24,557 nt of DNA. Origin: Planctomycetota bacterium. GTDB taxonomy: Bacteria; Planctomycetota; Phycisphaerae; Sedimentisphaerales; SM23-30. The translations under genes and the position numbers were made by a program. Positions within the stretch are counted from its first letter, which is position 1. Every line of letters starts with the position of its first letter. The stretch covers positions 1 to 24,557 of the forward strand of contig JAKQBU010000238.1 of assembly GCA_029573975.1 (NCBI GenBank). The letters are read 5' to 3'. Positions 1-10,266 of the stretch are shown here, piece by piece. Below the pieces are notes generated by a model. The model worked only from the letters and a program-made list of their open reading frames with translations. It had not been told where the DNA came from and ran no database searches.

Positions 1-1
1 G

Positions 2-3000
2 CATCCGTATAATCCGGCCTCGCAGGATCGCTGGGGTTTTGGGGCGACCTTGTTTGATTCGGAATTGAACGAGGTGGCGGCGCTGGGGGAGGCGGATCTG
101 GGTACGCCGGATATCGGCGGCAGCGGGGTGGGGGCGGCCGGGACGGATCTGCCGCTGGTATTTACCGCGGAGACGGCGGGGATTTATACGGTAGAGATTA
201 ACTTTTTCGACATCCCTTCCTGGTCGTACCGGCTGGATATATCCGGCACGACGGCGGTGGTGCTGGGCGGCGGGAATGTGGGCGGGGATCTGCGGTCGCA
301 GGGCATGGAAGATGACGGCAAGTCCAATATCTGGATACCGACAGGGAATATGGGGGCGATGAGTGTGGGCGGGGCGGTGCGGGGCGGCAGCGTCCGGGTA
401 GATCAAGGCAGCCTGGGGGCGCTGCGGGCGGCGGCCAATGTCATGCCGGTCGGCGATTCGTTCAGTGCGGCCCCGGCGGTCAATTCCACTTTTGGTTTTT
501 ATCTGGAACTGGTGATAGGCGCTGATGTATTGCATGGCCCCTATCCCACCCTGATGGTAGGCGGGGATGTGGGGCTGGTCAGCTCGTATCAGGAGAGCAT
601 TCTGGATGTGAATATCGGGGGTAACCTGCAGGCCCTGCACATGGGGGCGGAAGGCGCCAGCGGGGTGGACTATATCGGGCATGTCGTCGTGGACGGCAAT
701 ATCGGGGAGATCGTGATCCAGGGAGATTACGGCGACATCATCGTGGATGAATTTGGCACTCCCTGGAGTTCTGACGGCGGGATTTTTGCCAATGCGGACG
801 GGCTGGGGCCGCGGGGAGTAATTGATGTCCTCCGCATCAGCGGCGATTTCGGGCAGGCCAACGGTTATTTCAGTGAATTGCCGTTGAGTGTGGGCGCCCG
901 GGGCGGGAATGTCCGGTTTGTGGATATTGGGGGAAATATTATCATAGCAACGGCTCATTGGGTTACCGGTGCGTTTGGGCCGTTCACGTTCAATCCCGGC
1001 CAGGCGGTGGAGATTGTGGATGATTCGGGGGCGCTGGTGCAGATTGCCCCGGGGTATCGGGGCGGCAACACCGATGTCTTTAACGCCAGTATGGCAGGGA
1101 TGATTCAGCCGACGCCGACGGAGGGGGATGGCGGGGTGCTGACGCTGAAGATTCTGCCGGTGCGGGACCAGACCTATCTGGAATATGTGAATAGCGGTTA
1201 TAATGTGGATCAGACGGCCCTGGGATTTGCCATTGTGGAGATTCAATCGACTGACGGCCTGCGGGTGAGCAGTAAGGGCGGACCGGTGGAGATCGGGCAG
1301 GTAACGGTGGCGGGGGTGGTGGACGACAGGATTATTTTTGACGGTTCCTCGGTGATTTCCGCCCTGGAGGTCCATGCCGATGGTCCCGCGACGGAAGGAG
1401 ACGGAGGGGGCGATGGGCAAGATGAACAAGAGGAAGATGATGAAGAAGAGGTGGTAGCTACGGGGGTCCGGCGGGTGATCAACAATACCAGGGGCGGGGA
1501 TATTGTCTCGCTGGTAATCGGTTCGGATGCGGCGGAGCGGAATGTGGCGGTGACCGCGGACTCGATTGTGATTACCGTGCATGAAGGGATTAATGAGCCG
1601 TTTGTGGACCTGATCCGGATTGACGGGAATCTGGGATATACCGCCGGCAGCACGGGGCAGCTCATCCAGTCCAAGATTATCAGTGCCTTGATTGAAGTGG
1701 GCAACAGTTTGACGGTGGCGGGGGATCCGGGCGGGCTGCAGCGGTCGGGGCTGCTGGCCGGCAGCAGTGTGACCAGCATCCAGGTGACCGGGGCGCTGGG
1801 GGATGTGGACGTACGGGGCGATGTGAACCGCATTGTCATCAACAGCGACGACAGCAATAATACGGGGCAGTTTGACGGCGTGGCCGGTGCGATTATCATC
1901 CACGGGAACCTGGGGCGGATTGAATTAGGAGATGGAATTACCGACCCGGGCACGGGGCGGTTTGCCCGGTCGGGCCTGTTTGTGTATGGTTCCATTGATC
2001 AGGTAAATATTTCCGGGTACGGCAATGATATCGCCGGACCGATTCTGGCGGCGGACTCGATTGACCAGGTGAATGTCAGCGACGGGGCCCGGATTCTGGG
2101 ATACAATGCGATGTCCGCGAATCGGGAACGGGCCCGCAACAATTTTGGCACGCAGCCCACGATTGCGGTAACAACCGATTTTGAAGCATTTTGGATATTC
2201 AACACCGGCTGGAGCCATACCGGGGATATTAATTCGATCACGGTTAAAGGGGAGGATTCCTATATTTTCGGGGCGCAAATTACCGCGGCGGCGATTCACC
2301 AGATTACGGTAAACGGGGGCGCGGAGGGGATCTTCAGTTCGGTGATCGGCGGGCACGGATATTCTGCCGTTGGGTTGGGGACCATCGATAGCATCGTAGT
2401 GGGCGGGGAAGGGATCCGGGATACGATTATTTCAGCGAACCGGCAGATCGGCCAGATTACGGTGGCGGCAGGCGGCACGATCGAATATTCGGAAATCCGG
2501 ATGGATACCAATTTCGCCGGCGCGGGCAAACGGATCGGTTCGATTACCGCCGATGCCTTTTATTATACGGATATTGACGCGGGCAATAAGCTGGACAAGG
2601 TGACGGCCCGGGACGAGGTCTTTGACCTGGTGATCGAGGCGGGCGAGCTGGGGACGCTGCAGGTGAAGAATGAAATGTTGGGTTCGGCGATTCTGGTGGC
2701 CGGGCCGGTGAAGCTGATTCAGGTCGGGGACGACCTAATCAGCACGATTTCGATTACCGGGCCGTTTGGGAATCTCAAGAGCCTGAAGGTGGGCGGAGAC
2801 CTGGGCACGCCGGCCGGCGGGGAGGTGTTGGTGGACGGCCAGGTGGGCAAGATTGCGGTCGGCGGCGATTTCCTGGCCGATTTTTACCTGAATTATTATC
2901 CCCAGCCGGTGACGCCGGGCAATCCGGATGGCGGTTTCGTGGCCTATCCGGGGCGGGAAGGAATCGAACTGAAATCGATGGTGGTGGGCGGTCAGATTCG

Positions 3001-6000
3001 CGGGATCGGGCATATCGGCGGGGATGTCAAGCTGATTTCCAGCGGGGGCGAGTTCGGGGTGCCGGGTTCCCTGCTGCATGTGTACGGCGATCTGAAGACC
3101 TTCGCGGTGGGATCGAAGAAGGGCATGGCCGACCTGGAAAGCTCCCTGATTGTGGACGGCGACCTGGGCAAGATGACGGTGTATGGGAACGTGAACGGCC
3201 AGATTAATGTGGTGCAGGACTTTACGTCACTAACGTTGATAGGCGGCCAGACGGCCGATACGCGGGCGGATTTGAACGCCAGCATTACGGTGGGCGGGGA
3301 TTTTGACAAACTGAAGATTATCAACGGCGATATTTCCGAAACGGATGTGGTGGACGGCGGCCTGCTGACCATCGATGTCAACGGCGAAGGGCCGAAGATA
3401 ACGATTAAAGGCTCGGATATTGACGGATTGTTGCGTGACGGTGGGGCGGGGCAGCAGCCGACGGGGATCGATATAGATGGTTCGCTGAACGGGACGTATA
3501 TCGCGACCGGAGATGTGGAACGGATTGTGCTGGGAGAGAATTTGAGTGAAACGGGGATCGTTATCATTGATGGCAACCTGGGGGAACTGGTGGTGGAGGG
3601 GAGCATCGAAGGGAAGGTGTATGTTTCCGGGAATATTGGTTCGATTGTAGCCGGCCATATGGGATTGGCTGTGGATACCATTGCCACGATTACCGCCGGC
3701 GGCAGCATCGGTACGATTGCAATCAGCGGGCAGATGCAGGACGGCTATATCCTGGCGGGTTTCGACCCCGGGATGGACTGGGACCTGGTGAATGACCCGA
3801 ATTTTGTGCCGGGCGATTTGACGACGGAATTGACGGTGGACGGGACGACGGCGGACCCGGCGGAGCAGGCCCTGGCCGGCGATATCGAGAAAATCCAGGT
3901 CGGCCTCTTGAACCATTCGGTGATTTCGGCGGGCGTGCATCCGGGCCGCAATACGGCCTTCGGGGACCTGGACGGCAGCGATACGGCGGGCAGCGGGCTG
4001 AGCCGGATCGGCTCGGTGGTATTGGGCCAGGTGCAGGGCGACGGCAGCTCGTTCGGGATTTTCGCGGACACGGAGATCGATTCGCTGAAGATCGGCAAGA
4101 AGAAGATTTCGGTGCCGGCGTACCTGGCGCAGTCCGGTTTTGGGGCCTGGACGGTTTTGGCGGAGGAGCCGGATGGGATCGACGGGATTCCGGTGCAGCA
4201 GGGGATGCCGCTGACGCTGCTGTTCGGCGATAAACTGGTGACGGTTACAATGAGCGGCCCCGGCCTGGGCCTGGTGGTTCCGGGGGCGGGGCAGATTGAG
4301 GCGATTCAACTGAGCGGAACGACGGACAAAACGAAGGTGAAGATCGAGGCCAAAGGATCGGACGCCATCGATGTGGGGCGGCTGTTCACCAGCGACGACG
4401 GGAGCCTAAAACAGTTGATTCTGGATGGGCAGATCGGCAACGCGGATTCGAATGCGTCGCTGGATATCGGGGGCGGTATTTCAAATCTGAGCCTGGGCGG
4501 GATCGGCGCGGGCACTGCGGTGAACATCGGCGGCAGCGTCGGCCAGGCGGAGGTCGGGATTCTGAGCGGCAGTGCGGCCGCCGCCACGGAAATCACGGTG
4601 CAGGGGAACATCGGCAGGCTGCGCACGGGGGATTTCGGTGCGTATGTGTCGATGGAGGCGGACAATATCGGCCAGTGGGCGGTGCGGGGCGATATGGACG
4701 GGTCGCTTACGATTCGCAAGGACCTGCTGGGCAAGATGCAGGTGAGCGGGGATATGGCCGGGACCATTTCGTCGGAAGGGTCGATTTCGCGTCTGGTGGT
4801 GGGCGGGGTGTTTGGCGGCGGGGTGCGGGCGAAACGGGATATCGACCGGTTTGTCACCGGCAGCATGTTTGACGGCGTCGTGGCGGCGAAAGGCGATTTC
4901 GACCTGGCCCAGATTACCGGCAACATGGAATACAGTACGCTGGCGGCCGGTCTGGATACCGGTGCGGATGCCCGGCTGGATGTGGCCGATGGGGTGGGGC
5001 GGGGCGATTTGAAGAAAGTCGTCATCGGCGGGGATTTTGTGCAGTCGAATCTGGCGGCGGGCATCGCATCCGGGGCGGACGGGTATTTTGCCACAGGCGA
5101 TGATTTTCTGGCCTCGGTCAATGTGGAGCAACTGGATGCGCCGAAGGTGAACGGGATTGCCATCAGTTCGGATTTGAAGAGCATTGACGTGAGTTTTCTG
5201 GTTCCCAGCCAGGGCCAGTCCTCCAGCATCGGCAGCGTGCAGATCAAGGGGTATGTGGAAGGTTCCTCGTATCCCAGCGAGCAGTTTGCCATCGTGTCGG
5301 CGGGCGAGGTAGGCACAGTATTTGTGCATGGTAAGGCCTTCGGCGGCAGCGAGGCGGAAAATATTGTCGTGGAGAATGTAACGACCAAAGGGATGCGGGC
5401 CAGCACGCTGACTATGGCGGATATCCGTTCCAGCAATGCGGCGGCGGCTCCGTTTCGGGTGGTGGCGGCGGGAATAGACAGCCAGTTCGGGACCGCCGAT
5501 GATATTTTGATTCATGGCGATGACGATGATGCGACGGACCCCACCGTGTGGCTGGAGTTTGATGAAACCACGCAGACGGTCAAATTTGGCAAGAACGACG
5601 GCTTCCTGCTCAACAACGGGGGCACTAATTATTATCAGGTCGTACTGGATGCCTCCCAGATTACCAATATCATGGGGGTGCCGCTGGATGGGGAGTTCAG
5701 CGGCCAGTGGCCGACAGGCGATGGATTGCCGGGGAACGGCAATTTTGTATATTATTTTTCGGTAGGGGACTGGGGCGATTCAATCGCAACGGCGTTTACC
5801 CCGTTCCCGCTGCAGGCCTACGCCGAGGGCTTCCCGACGAATCAGCAATGGCAGTACCGCAGCCAGACAGGCGATGGGGCGGGTTTGTTGCAGGGGATTT
5901 TTGACGATCTGGATACGATCCAGTTGACCCAACTGCAAAAGGGGCAGATTCTCAATATCGGCATTGACGATGCCCAGACGCTCGGGACCTATTCGCAGAA

Positions 6001-9000
6001 TACGTTTCAACTGGCGCTGTATCGGATCGAAGAAGCGAATCTGGACTTGTCGGGGCAGGAGATGATTGATTATAACGGCCGGAACGATCTGGCACCGGCT
6101 CGGGATGTGGTGATTCCGGAGATGGATGAGCTGGCGTATGCGGGCGGGCACTTTTATGCCTATGAAAATATCGGGCAGCAGTTTTATTCGCTGACGCCGC
6201 TCTATCTGGAGATGGAACTGCTGGAGAACGACCTGGAGGACCTGAATAACCTGCTGGCAACGCCGGGGACGCTGACGGATATCAATGCCCTGGGATCGCA
6301 TGGGGGCAATTCAATCTGGGCGATTGCGGATTTCCAGCCGGCCAGCGGCGCGGCGCGGAAGAGCCTGGTTTTGATAACCGACCTGGATCATCCGGAAACG
6401 ACGACGATTACCCTGTCCGCCCAGAATCTCGGCAGCCGGGACATTGTCGGTCTGGCGGAACTGGACGGCGTGCTGTACGGCCTGGATGCGGCGAATAACG
6501 CCCTGGTTGCCTTGAATTCGGATCTGACCAGTGCCAGTTTCGGGCAGGTGACGAATACCTATTCTCTGACGAATACCGAACTGGTATGGGCCGGGCTGTC
6601 GGTCAGCCGCGATGGGGATACGCTGCTGGCGCTGCATGATCAGCCGCTGGATGTGCTGACCAACTTTTACCAGGATGCCTTGTACGAACTCCATCCGGAT
6701 TCGGTGCTGGGCGGCAGCCAGATCAACCCCGTTCTCTATTACGAATTTCCGTACGATATGGAGCGGCACGGGCTGGCGGTCCAGCCGGGCGGGGTGATTC
6801 TGGCGGGTCTGCCGCTGCGGGGCAGCCCCGTGGGAGATACGATCCGCATCGATTTTGCCAGCGAGTCGGTTTTGGTGACCGAAACCCAGTACCATGTTTT
6901 CGGCGACGACACCACGGTATTTTCCGGTTTGAATAACCGGATCGTCTCCGACAAACTCCAGGTTCTGGAAAACAACCGGTTGCAGAATTTTATCGCGGAA
7001 GGGATGTATTACGCCTTTGAAATCAGCTACGATCAGCAGATGGGTCCTGTTACGATCACGATTACGGATATGGACTGGCTGAATGATACGGATTTCGGCC
7101 AGATCACTTCGGCGGTTACGGATTCGCCCGAGAATGTGAATATCACCGGCCTGGGGGCCGGAGCGATCCAGTTGCAAATCGACACCGATTTAGGGGATGG
7201 CTCGTTCAAGCTCTATTTTGCCGGGACCAGTTGGGTGGAACTCATCGATTCGGAAGGGGAGATTCTGATGGGCGGTTTGACGGGCGAGCGCTTGCGGGAA
7301 GATTTGTCGCCGGTACGAGACCTGATCCTGCCGAATATGACGGAGTTGGCGACGGCTTCCGCGAATCTGTACACTTTTACCACGATTGCATTTACCGACG
7401 AGCTGCGGGATGCCCTGCCGGAAGATCTGGTCGAAGAAGTAGAAGAGAATGGTTTGACTTTCGCTTTGTGGTCCCAACTGTTGAATCAGTTGCCGCCGGA
7501 TATGTGGGATGATCTGGCGGCGGCGGTCCGTTCGGTCAGCTATGATGCCCTGGGCTATGACGCCGATCAGGAGTATTTTGCCCTGGTGAGCACCGACAGC
7601 CAGCAGGTTCGGCCGATCCTGGTGCAGGATCCCCTGGATCCGCAAGGGGAGGAAGTGCCGCTGACGCTGGAGGTGTTGAGCGACATTTTCGACCAGACAT
7701 TCGACACACGCGATGTCACGATCGATGCGGTGCGGGGCTTCGAGTTTGGTGTCTATGATACCGCTCTGGGTATCGATGAACTCTGGATGGTGGCCACGGT
7801 GACGATCGAGGAGGTCGGAACGTACGATTTCCTGCTGAATGTTAATAGCATTCTGAACCCCTATGAGGGGATGACCCTGGGCCGGCACCGGTTAACGGCC
7901 CTGGTCAATCAGACGGAAGTATTCATGGATATCACGGATCTGGCGTATCGGGACGACAAGATTTATGCCATTGATTCGGCATCGGATACCCTGGTCACCA
8001 TCGACAGCCGGATGCAGGTAATCGATCTGCTGACCAACGAACCCATCAACAATCCTGTTTTTGGAAAGATTTCCCTGATCGACGGCCAGTTGGGGAACCT
8101 GGGCGATCCGGGACCGGGCCAGATTGAGATCGTGGGTCTGGATTTTGCTTCGGATGGCGTTTTGTATGCCCTGGATAATTATTCCGACAGTATCGCGCGG
8201 CTCAATACCGAAACGGTTTCCGAACCGAATGCGGCACGGATGGAAGTAATTGATGTGCTGGCGAGTGGGGATTACAGTGCGTTTCATATTCATCCCGACG
8301 GGATGTTTTACATGGTACGAACGGCAAACGGCAGTCCGGTCGGCCAAACCATGCAGATTACCGTTAATTCCACCAGCAGTGCTTCCCATATCTTCGGCAC
8401 TTCGGCTACCACCACGGTCGGCGGGGTAAGCGTGACCAGCAGTGCGGCAGCCAATGAGGCGGCGGCGGTCGTGGAAGCAGGCGGATTTTATCGGCTGGAT
8501 ATTGCCTATGGAACCGCGCAGGGGGATCTGGTCATCGATTTGAATAACATCCTGTGGGTAGGGGCGGGCCGCGGCGATGTGGATTCGGTATTTGTTTCGG
8601 ATCCGGCGAATGTAACGGTGGCGGATTTTGACGGCGATTTCATCCGGATCCAGATTGACAGCAATAACGGCAGCGGTACGGTGAGCGTTTACTTTGGGGC
8701 TACCTCCGATTTGCTGATGGCCAGTTCTGGCGAGGTGGTTCAGCAGGTAAGCGCGGTATATACCGATGGGCAAGGGGATGACCTGGTCGCCATGATCCCG
8801 GACGACGGGAATTATATTGTGGAAATCAGCAGCTTGTTTAACACCACCTATGATCTGGATATCACGCTGTATGATGACGGCAACGGCGATTTCGGTATCT
8901 ATACCACGACCAGCGGGATTGCCTATGATCCGATCGGGCCTTCCAACCGCCCGATCAGCCTGGCGGCCGGCAGTCCGGATCTGGTGGTCGATGAGGATGA

Positions 9001-10213
9001 CGATACGGTGTTCTACTATAATCCTGCCCGCAGCGGGGCCGCCGCGGAAGACGGCTTCCGGGTGGATGGGGAACTGCTGGTACCGGGTGAGGCGAACTCT
9101 CTCGCCGTGCACTCCAAACTGGGGCCTTATATGGACGTGGATGTCTATAGTTTCCAGTTGGAAGAAGGCCAGCGGATTACGGTGGATATCGATTCGGAAA
9201 TCAACTACGGCCGGGATACCATGCGGATATCCGTCGGGATTTATAATGGGGATCTGGAATCCGTCACCACGGCCATGACCGATGAATATTACGATGTCGT
9301 TCCGGCCCAGGCTGCCGATCCGATTTATACCGGCCAGGCGGTCTTTACCGTACCCAACCATGGTTCGGTTACGATTGACCCCAGTGTGAACGGCGTGGGA
9401 ACGTATTATGTGGTGGTGAGTGGTTTGGGGATTCAGGGCAATGCTCCGAAAGAGGAGTCATCCTACACGCTGAAAATAACGACGACCGAGACGGAAACGG
9501 TACAGGCGGCGCCGTCGCAACTGGTATGGCTGGCGTTTGATGGCGCGATTGCCGATTTTCTGGCCCATGCGGGAATGGGATACTCCCAGGCGGATACCTA
9601 CCGGCCCGCCTTTGATATTGCCGATTTCGGCCTGGGCAACACCAGCCGCAGTTGGCTGATTCAGCAGATTGCCGACCGGATCGAGGTGATGTACCGCCAG
9701 ACGGGTCTGAGTGAGAATGAAATAGAATTTACCCTGACCAAACCCGGCGCCGGCCAGGTATATTCCACGGTGGTTTTTGGCGGGACGTTAGATTCCGGTC
9801 TGAATGGATTGGCCGAGTCCGTAGATCGCAATAACAGCGACCGGACGGAAATGGCGTTGGTTTTGACGGAAGAAATGGCGCGCAATTACTGGCTGGATCT
9901 GAGCGATGATCTGACGGTCCGCCGGGAGCAGGTCATCAACATGCTGGCCAATACCGGCGCGCATGAGTTAGGGCACACCTTGGGACTCGAACATGCCCGG
10001 GAAGTCTCGGTGACGGAACCGAATAATCTGATGAATTATTTCTGGGGTGACGAAACCTATTTGAAATTGTCCGAGCAGGAATTTGAGGAACGGACCAGCT
10101 TCCTGGAATTTGCGGATCGTCATTATGACCTTTTCTATGGCCAGATCGGCTTCCAGAATGAAATCGATATCCTGCTGCGGAATATCGGCTCCGGAACCCC
10201 GATGGGCAAATAA
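2..10213 (+). CDS. Giant extracellular beta-strand-repeat protein with C-terminal metzincin-type protease domain (5' end outside window)
   Basis: The frame is open from the left edge, so the true start lies upstream; the TTG at 50 is not a start. About 3,400 residues are visible. Order: a short pre-peptidase-like beta segment (about nt 150-245); a long run of glycine-rich repeats of the type GNIGxIxVxG / GGDLGxLxV (about 290-5420), typical of parallel beta-helix or beta-roll folds; an acidic D/E linker (about 1390-1455); a pre-peptidase-like domain (about 5900-6090); two copies of a roughly 400-490-residue module (6086-8760); another pre-peptidase-like domain (about 9130-9480); and a metalloprotease domain. 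The latter has HELGHTLGLEH at 9962-9994 (three His zinc ligands and catalytic Glu) and a candidate Met-turn, LMNYFW, with Met at 10031. That pattern is the metzincin signature. I see no cysteine in the visible protein, which suits a secreted or surface protein. Substrate is unknown. Protease activity is inferred from the motif only. Confidence 0.9.
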   Translation, partial: HPYNPASQDRWGFGATLFDSELNEVAALGEADLGTPDIGGSGVGAAGTDLPLVFTAETAGIYTVEINFFDIPSWSYRLDISGTTAVVLGGGNVGGDLRSQGMEDDGKSNIWIPTGNMGAMSVGGAVRGGSVRVDQGSLGALRAAANVMPVGDSFSAAPAVNSTFGFYLELVIGADVLHGPYPTLMVGGDVGLVSSYQESILDVNIGGNLQALHMGAEGASGVDYIGHVVVDGNIGEIVIQGDYGDIIVDEFGTPWSSDGGIFANADGLGPRGVIDVLRISGDFGQANGYFSELPLSVGARGGNVRFVDIGGNIIIATAHWVTGAFGPFTFNPGQAVEIVDDSGALVQIAPGYRGGNTDVFNASMAGMIQPTPTEGDGGVLTLKILPVRDQTYLEYVNSGYNVDQTALGFAIVEIQSTDGLRVSSKGGPVEIGQVTVAGVVDDRIIFDGSSVISALEVHADGPATEGDGGGDGQDEQEEDDEEEVVATGVRRVINNTRGGDIVSLVIGSDAAERNVAVTADSIVITVHEGINEPFVDLIRIDGNLGYTAGSTGQLIQSKIISALIEVGNSLTVAGDPGGLQRSGLLAGSSVTSIQVTGALGDVDVRGDVNRIVINSDDSNNTGQFDGVAGAIIIHGNLGRIELGDGITDPGTGRFARSGLFVYGSIDQVNISGYGNDIAGPILAADSIDQVNVSDGARILGYNAMSANRERARNNFGTQPTIAVTTDFEAFWIFNTGWSHTGDINSITVKGEDSYIFGAQITAAAIHQITVNGGAEGIFSSVIGGHGYSAVGLGTIDSIVVGGEGIRDTIISANRQIGQITVAAGGTIEYSEIRMDTNFAGAGKRIGSITADAFYYTDIDAGNKLDKVTARDEVFDLVIEAGELGTLQVKNEMLGSAILVAGPVKLIQVGDDLISTISITGPFGNLKSLKVGGDLGTPAGGEVLVDGQVGKIAVGGDFLADFYLNYYPQPVTPGNPDGGFVAYPGREGIELKSMVVGGQIRGIGHIGGDVKLISSGGEFGVPGSLLHVYGDLKTFAVGSKKGMADLESSLIVDGDLGKMTVYGNVNGQINVVQDFTSLTLIGGQTADTRADLNASITVGGDFDKLKIINGDISETDVVDGGLLTIDVNGEGPKITIKGSDIDGLLRDGGAGQQPTGIDIDGSLNGTYIATGDVERIVLGENLSETGIVIIDGNLGELVVEGSIEGKVYVSGNIGSIVAGHMGLAVDTIATITAGGSIGTIAISGQMQDGYILAGFDPGMDWDLVNDPNFVPGDLTTELTVDGTTADPAEQALAGDIEKIQVGLLNHSVISAGVHPGRNTAFGDLDGSDTAGSGLSRIGSVVLGQVQGDGSSFGIFADTEIDSLKIGKKKISVPAYLAQSGFGAWTVLAEEPDGIDGIPVQQGMPLTLLFGDKLVTVTMSGPGLGLVVPGAGQIEAIQLSGTTDKTKVKIEAKGSDAIDVGRLFTSDDGSLKQLILDGQIGNADSNASLDIGGGISNLSLGGIGAGTAVNIGGSVGQAEVGILSGSAAAATEITVQGNIGRLRTGDFGAYVSMEADNIGQWAVRGDMDGSLTIRKDLLGKMQVSGDMAGTISSEGSISRLVVGGVFGGGVRAKRDIDRFVTGSMFDGVVAAKGDFDLAQITGNMEYSTLAAGLDTGADARLDVADGVGRGDLKKVVIGGDFVQSNLAAGIASGADGYFATGDDFLASVNVEQLDAPKVNGIAISSDLKSIDVSFLVPSQGQSSSIGSVQIKGYVEGSSYPSEQFAIVSAGEVGTVFVHGKAFGGSEAENIVVENVTTKGMRASTLTMADIRSSNAAAAPFRVVAAGIDSQFGTADDILIHGDDDDATDPTVWLEFDETTQTVKFGKNDGFLLNNGGTNYYQVVLDASQITNIMGVPLDGEFSGQWPTGDGLPGNGNFVYYFSVGDWGDSIATAFTPFPLQAYAEGFPTNQQWQYRSQTGDGAGLLQGIFDDLDTIQLTQLQKGQILNIGIDDAQTLGTYSQNTFQLALYRIEEANLDLSGQEMIDYNGRNDLAPARDVVIPEMDELAYAGGHFYAYENIGQQFYSLTPLYLEMELLENDLEDLNNLLATPGTLTDINALGSHGGNSIWAIADFQPASGAARKSLVLITDLDHPETTTITLSAQNLGSRDIVGLAELDGVLYGLDAANNALVALNSDLTSASFGQVTNTYSLTNTELVWAGLSVSRDGDTLLALHDQPLDVLTNFYQDALYELHPDSVLGGSQINPVLYYEFPYDMERHGLAVQPGGVILAGLPLRGSPVGDTIRIDFASESVLVTETQYHVFGDDTTVFSGLNNRIVSDKLQVLENNRLQNFIAEGMYYAFEISYDQQMGPVTITITDMDWLNDTDFGQITSAVTDSPENVNITGLGAGAIQLQIDTDLGDGSFKLYFAGTSWVELIDSEGEILMGGLTGERLREDLSPVRDLILPNMTELATASANLYTFTTIAFTDELRDALPEDLVEEVEENGLTFALWSQLLNQLPPDMWDDLAAAVRSVSYDALGYDADQEYFALVSTDSQQVRPILVQDPLDPQGEEVPLTLEVLSDIFDQTFDTRDVTIDAVRGFEFGVYDTALGIDELWMVATVTIEEVGTYDFLLNVNSILNPYEGMTLGRHRLTALVNQTEVFMDITDLAYRDDKIYAIDSASDTLVTIDSRMQVIDLLTNEPINNPVFGKISLIDGQLGNLGDPGPGQIEIVGLDFASDGVLYALDNYSDSIARLNTETVSEPNAARMEVIDVLASGDYSAFHIHPDGMFYMVRTANGSPVGQTMQITVNSTSSASHIFGTSATTTVGGVSVTSSAAANEAAAVVEAGGFYRLDIAYGTAQGDLVIDLNNILWVGAGRGDVDSVFVSDPANVTVADFDGDFIRIQIDSNNGSGTVSVYFGATSDLLMASSGEVVQQVSAVYTDGQGDDLVAMIPDDGNYIVEISSLFNTTYDLDITLYDDGNGDFGIYTTTSGIAYDPIGPSNRPISLAAGSPDLVVDEDDDTVFYYNPARSGAAAEDGFRVDGELLVPGEANSLAVHSKLGPYMDVDVYSFQLEEGQRITVDIDSEINYGRDTMRISVGIYNGDLESVTTAMTDEYYDVVPAQAADPIYTGQAVFTVPNHGSVTIDPSVNGVGTYYVVVSGLGIQGNAPKEESSYTLKITTTETETVQAAPSQLVWLAFDGAIADFLAHAGMGYSQADTYRPAFDIADFGLGNTSRSWLIQQIADRIEVMYRQTGLSENEIEFTLTKPGAGQVYSTVVFGGTLDSGLNGLAESVDRNNSDRTEMALVLTEEMARNYWLDLSDDLTVRREQVINMLANTGAHELGHTLGLEHAREVSVTEPNNLMNYFWGDETYLKLSEQEFEERTSFLEFADRHYDLFYGQIGFQNEIDILLRNIGSGTPMGK
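290..5420 (+). repeat. Degenerate glycine-rich beta-helix-like repeat region inside the giant gene
   Basis: The translation shows dozens of imperfect repeats of roughly 18-25 residues, with alternating hydrophobic residues and G-N/D-I/L-G turns (for example GNIGEIVIQGDYG, GNLGRIEL, GDLGKMTVYGNVNG). These suggest stacked beta-strand coils. The repeats are divergent at the DNA level. The boundaries are approximate and the fold is inferred from the pattern, not computed. Confidence 0.6.
6086..8760 (+). repeat. Tandem duplication of a large protein module inside the giant gene
   Basis: Two related modules lie head to tail. Copy 1 opens with DLAPARDVVIPEMDEL at 6086 and copy 2 with DLSPVRDLILPNMTEL at 7301. 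Later in each copy comes a block starting GSPVGDT (6821) or GSPVGQT (8330). It is followed by a similar beta-rich stretch that includes D-rich segments and KLYFAGTSW versus SVYFGATSD. Between these anchors are propeller-like segments (VLYGLDAANNALVALNSDL; KIYAIDSASDTLVTIDS; VLYALDNYSDSIARLN). Copy 2 is longer, because the anchors are 1,215 nt apart at the start and 1,509 nt apart at the second block. Confidence 0.6.
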
Positions 10214-10266
10214 AGGAAAACCGGCAGGTGTACAACCGAATCAGGGAATAGATAAGGAGATACAGG

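Noticed and set aside
50..52. TTG as start of the giant gene
   Set aside because: The frame is open and protein-like from the window edge (HPYNPASQDRWGFG), so the gene begins upstream.
1243..9885. Many long minus-strand open frames across the giant gene
   Set aside because: They are shadows caused by the G-rich, stop-poor composition of the sense strand. Their translations are low-complexity and show no domains or ribosome sites.
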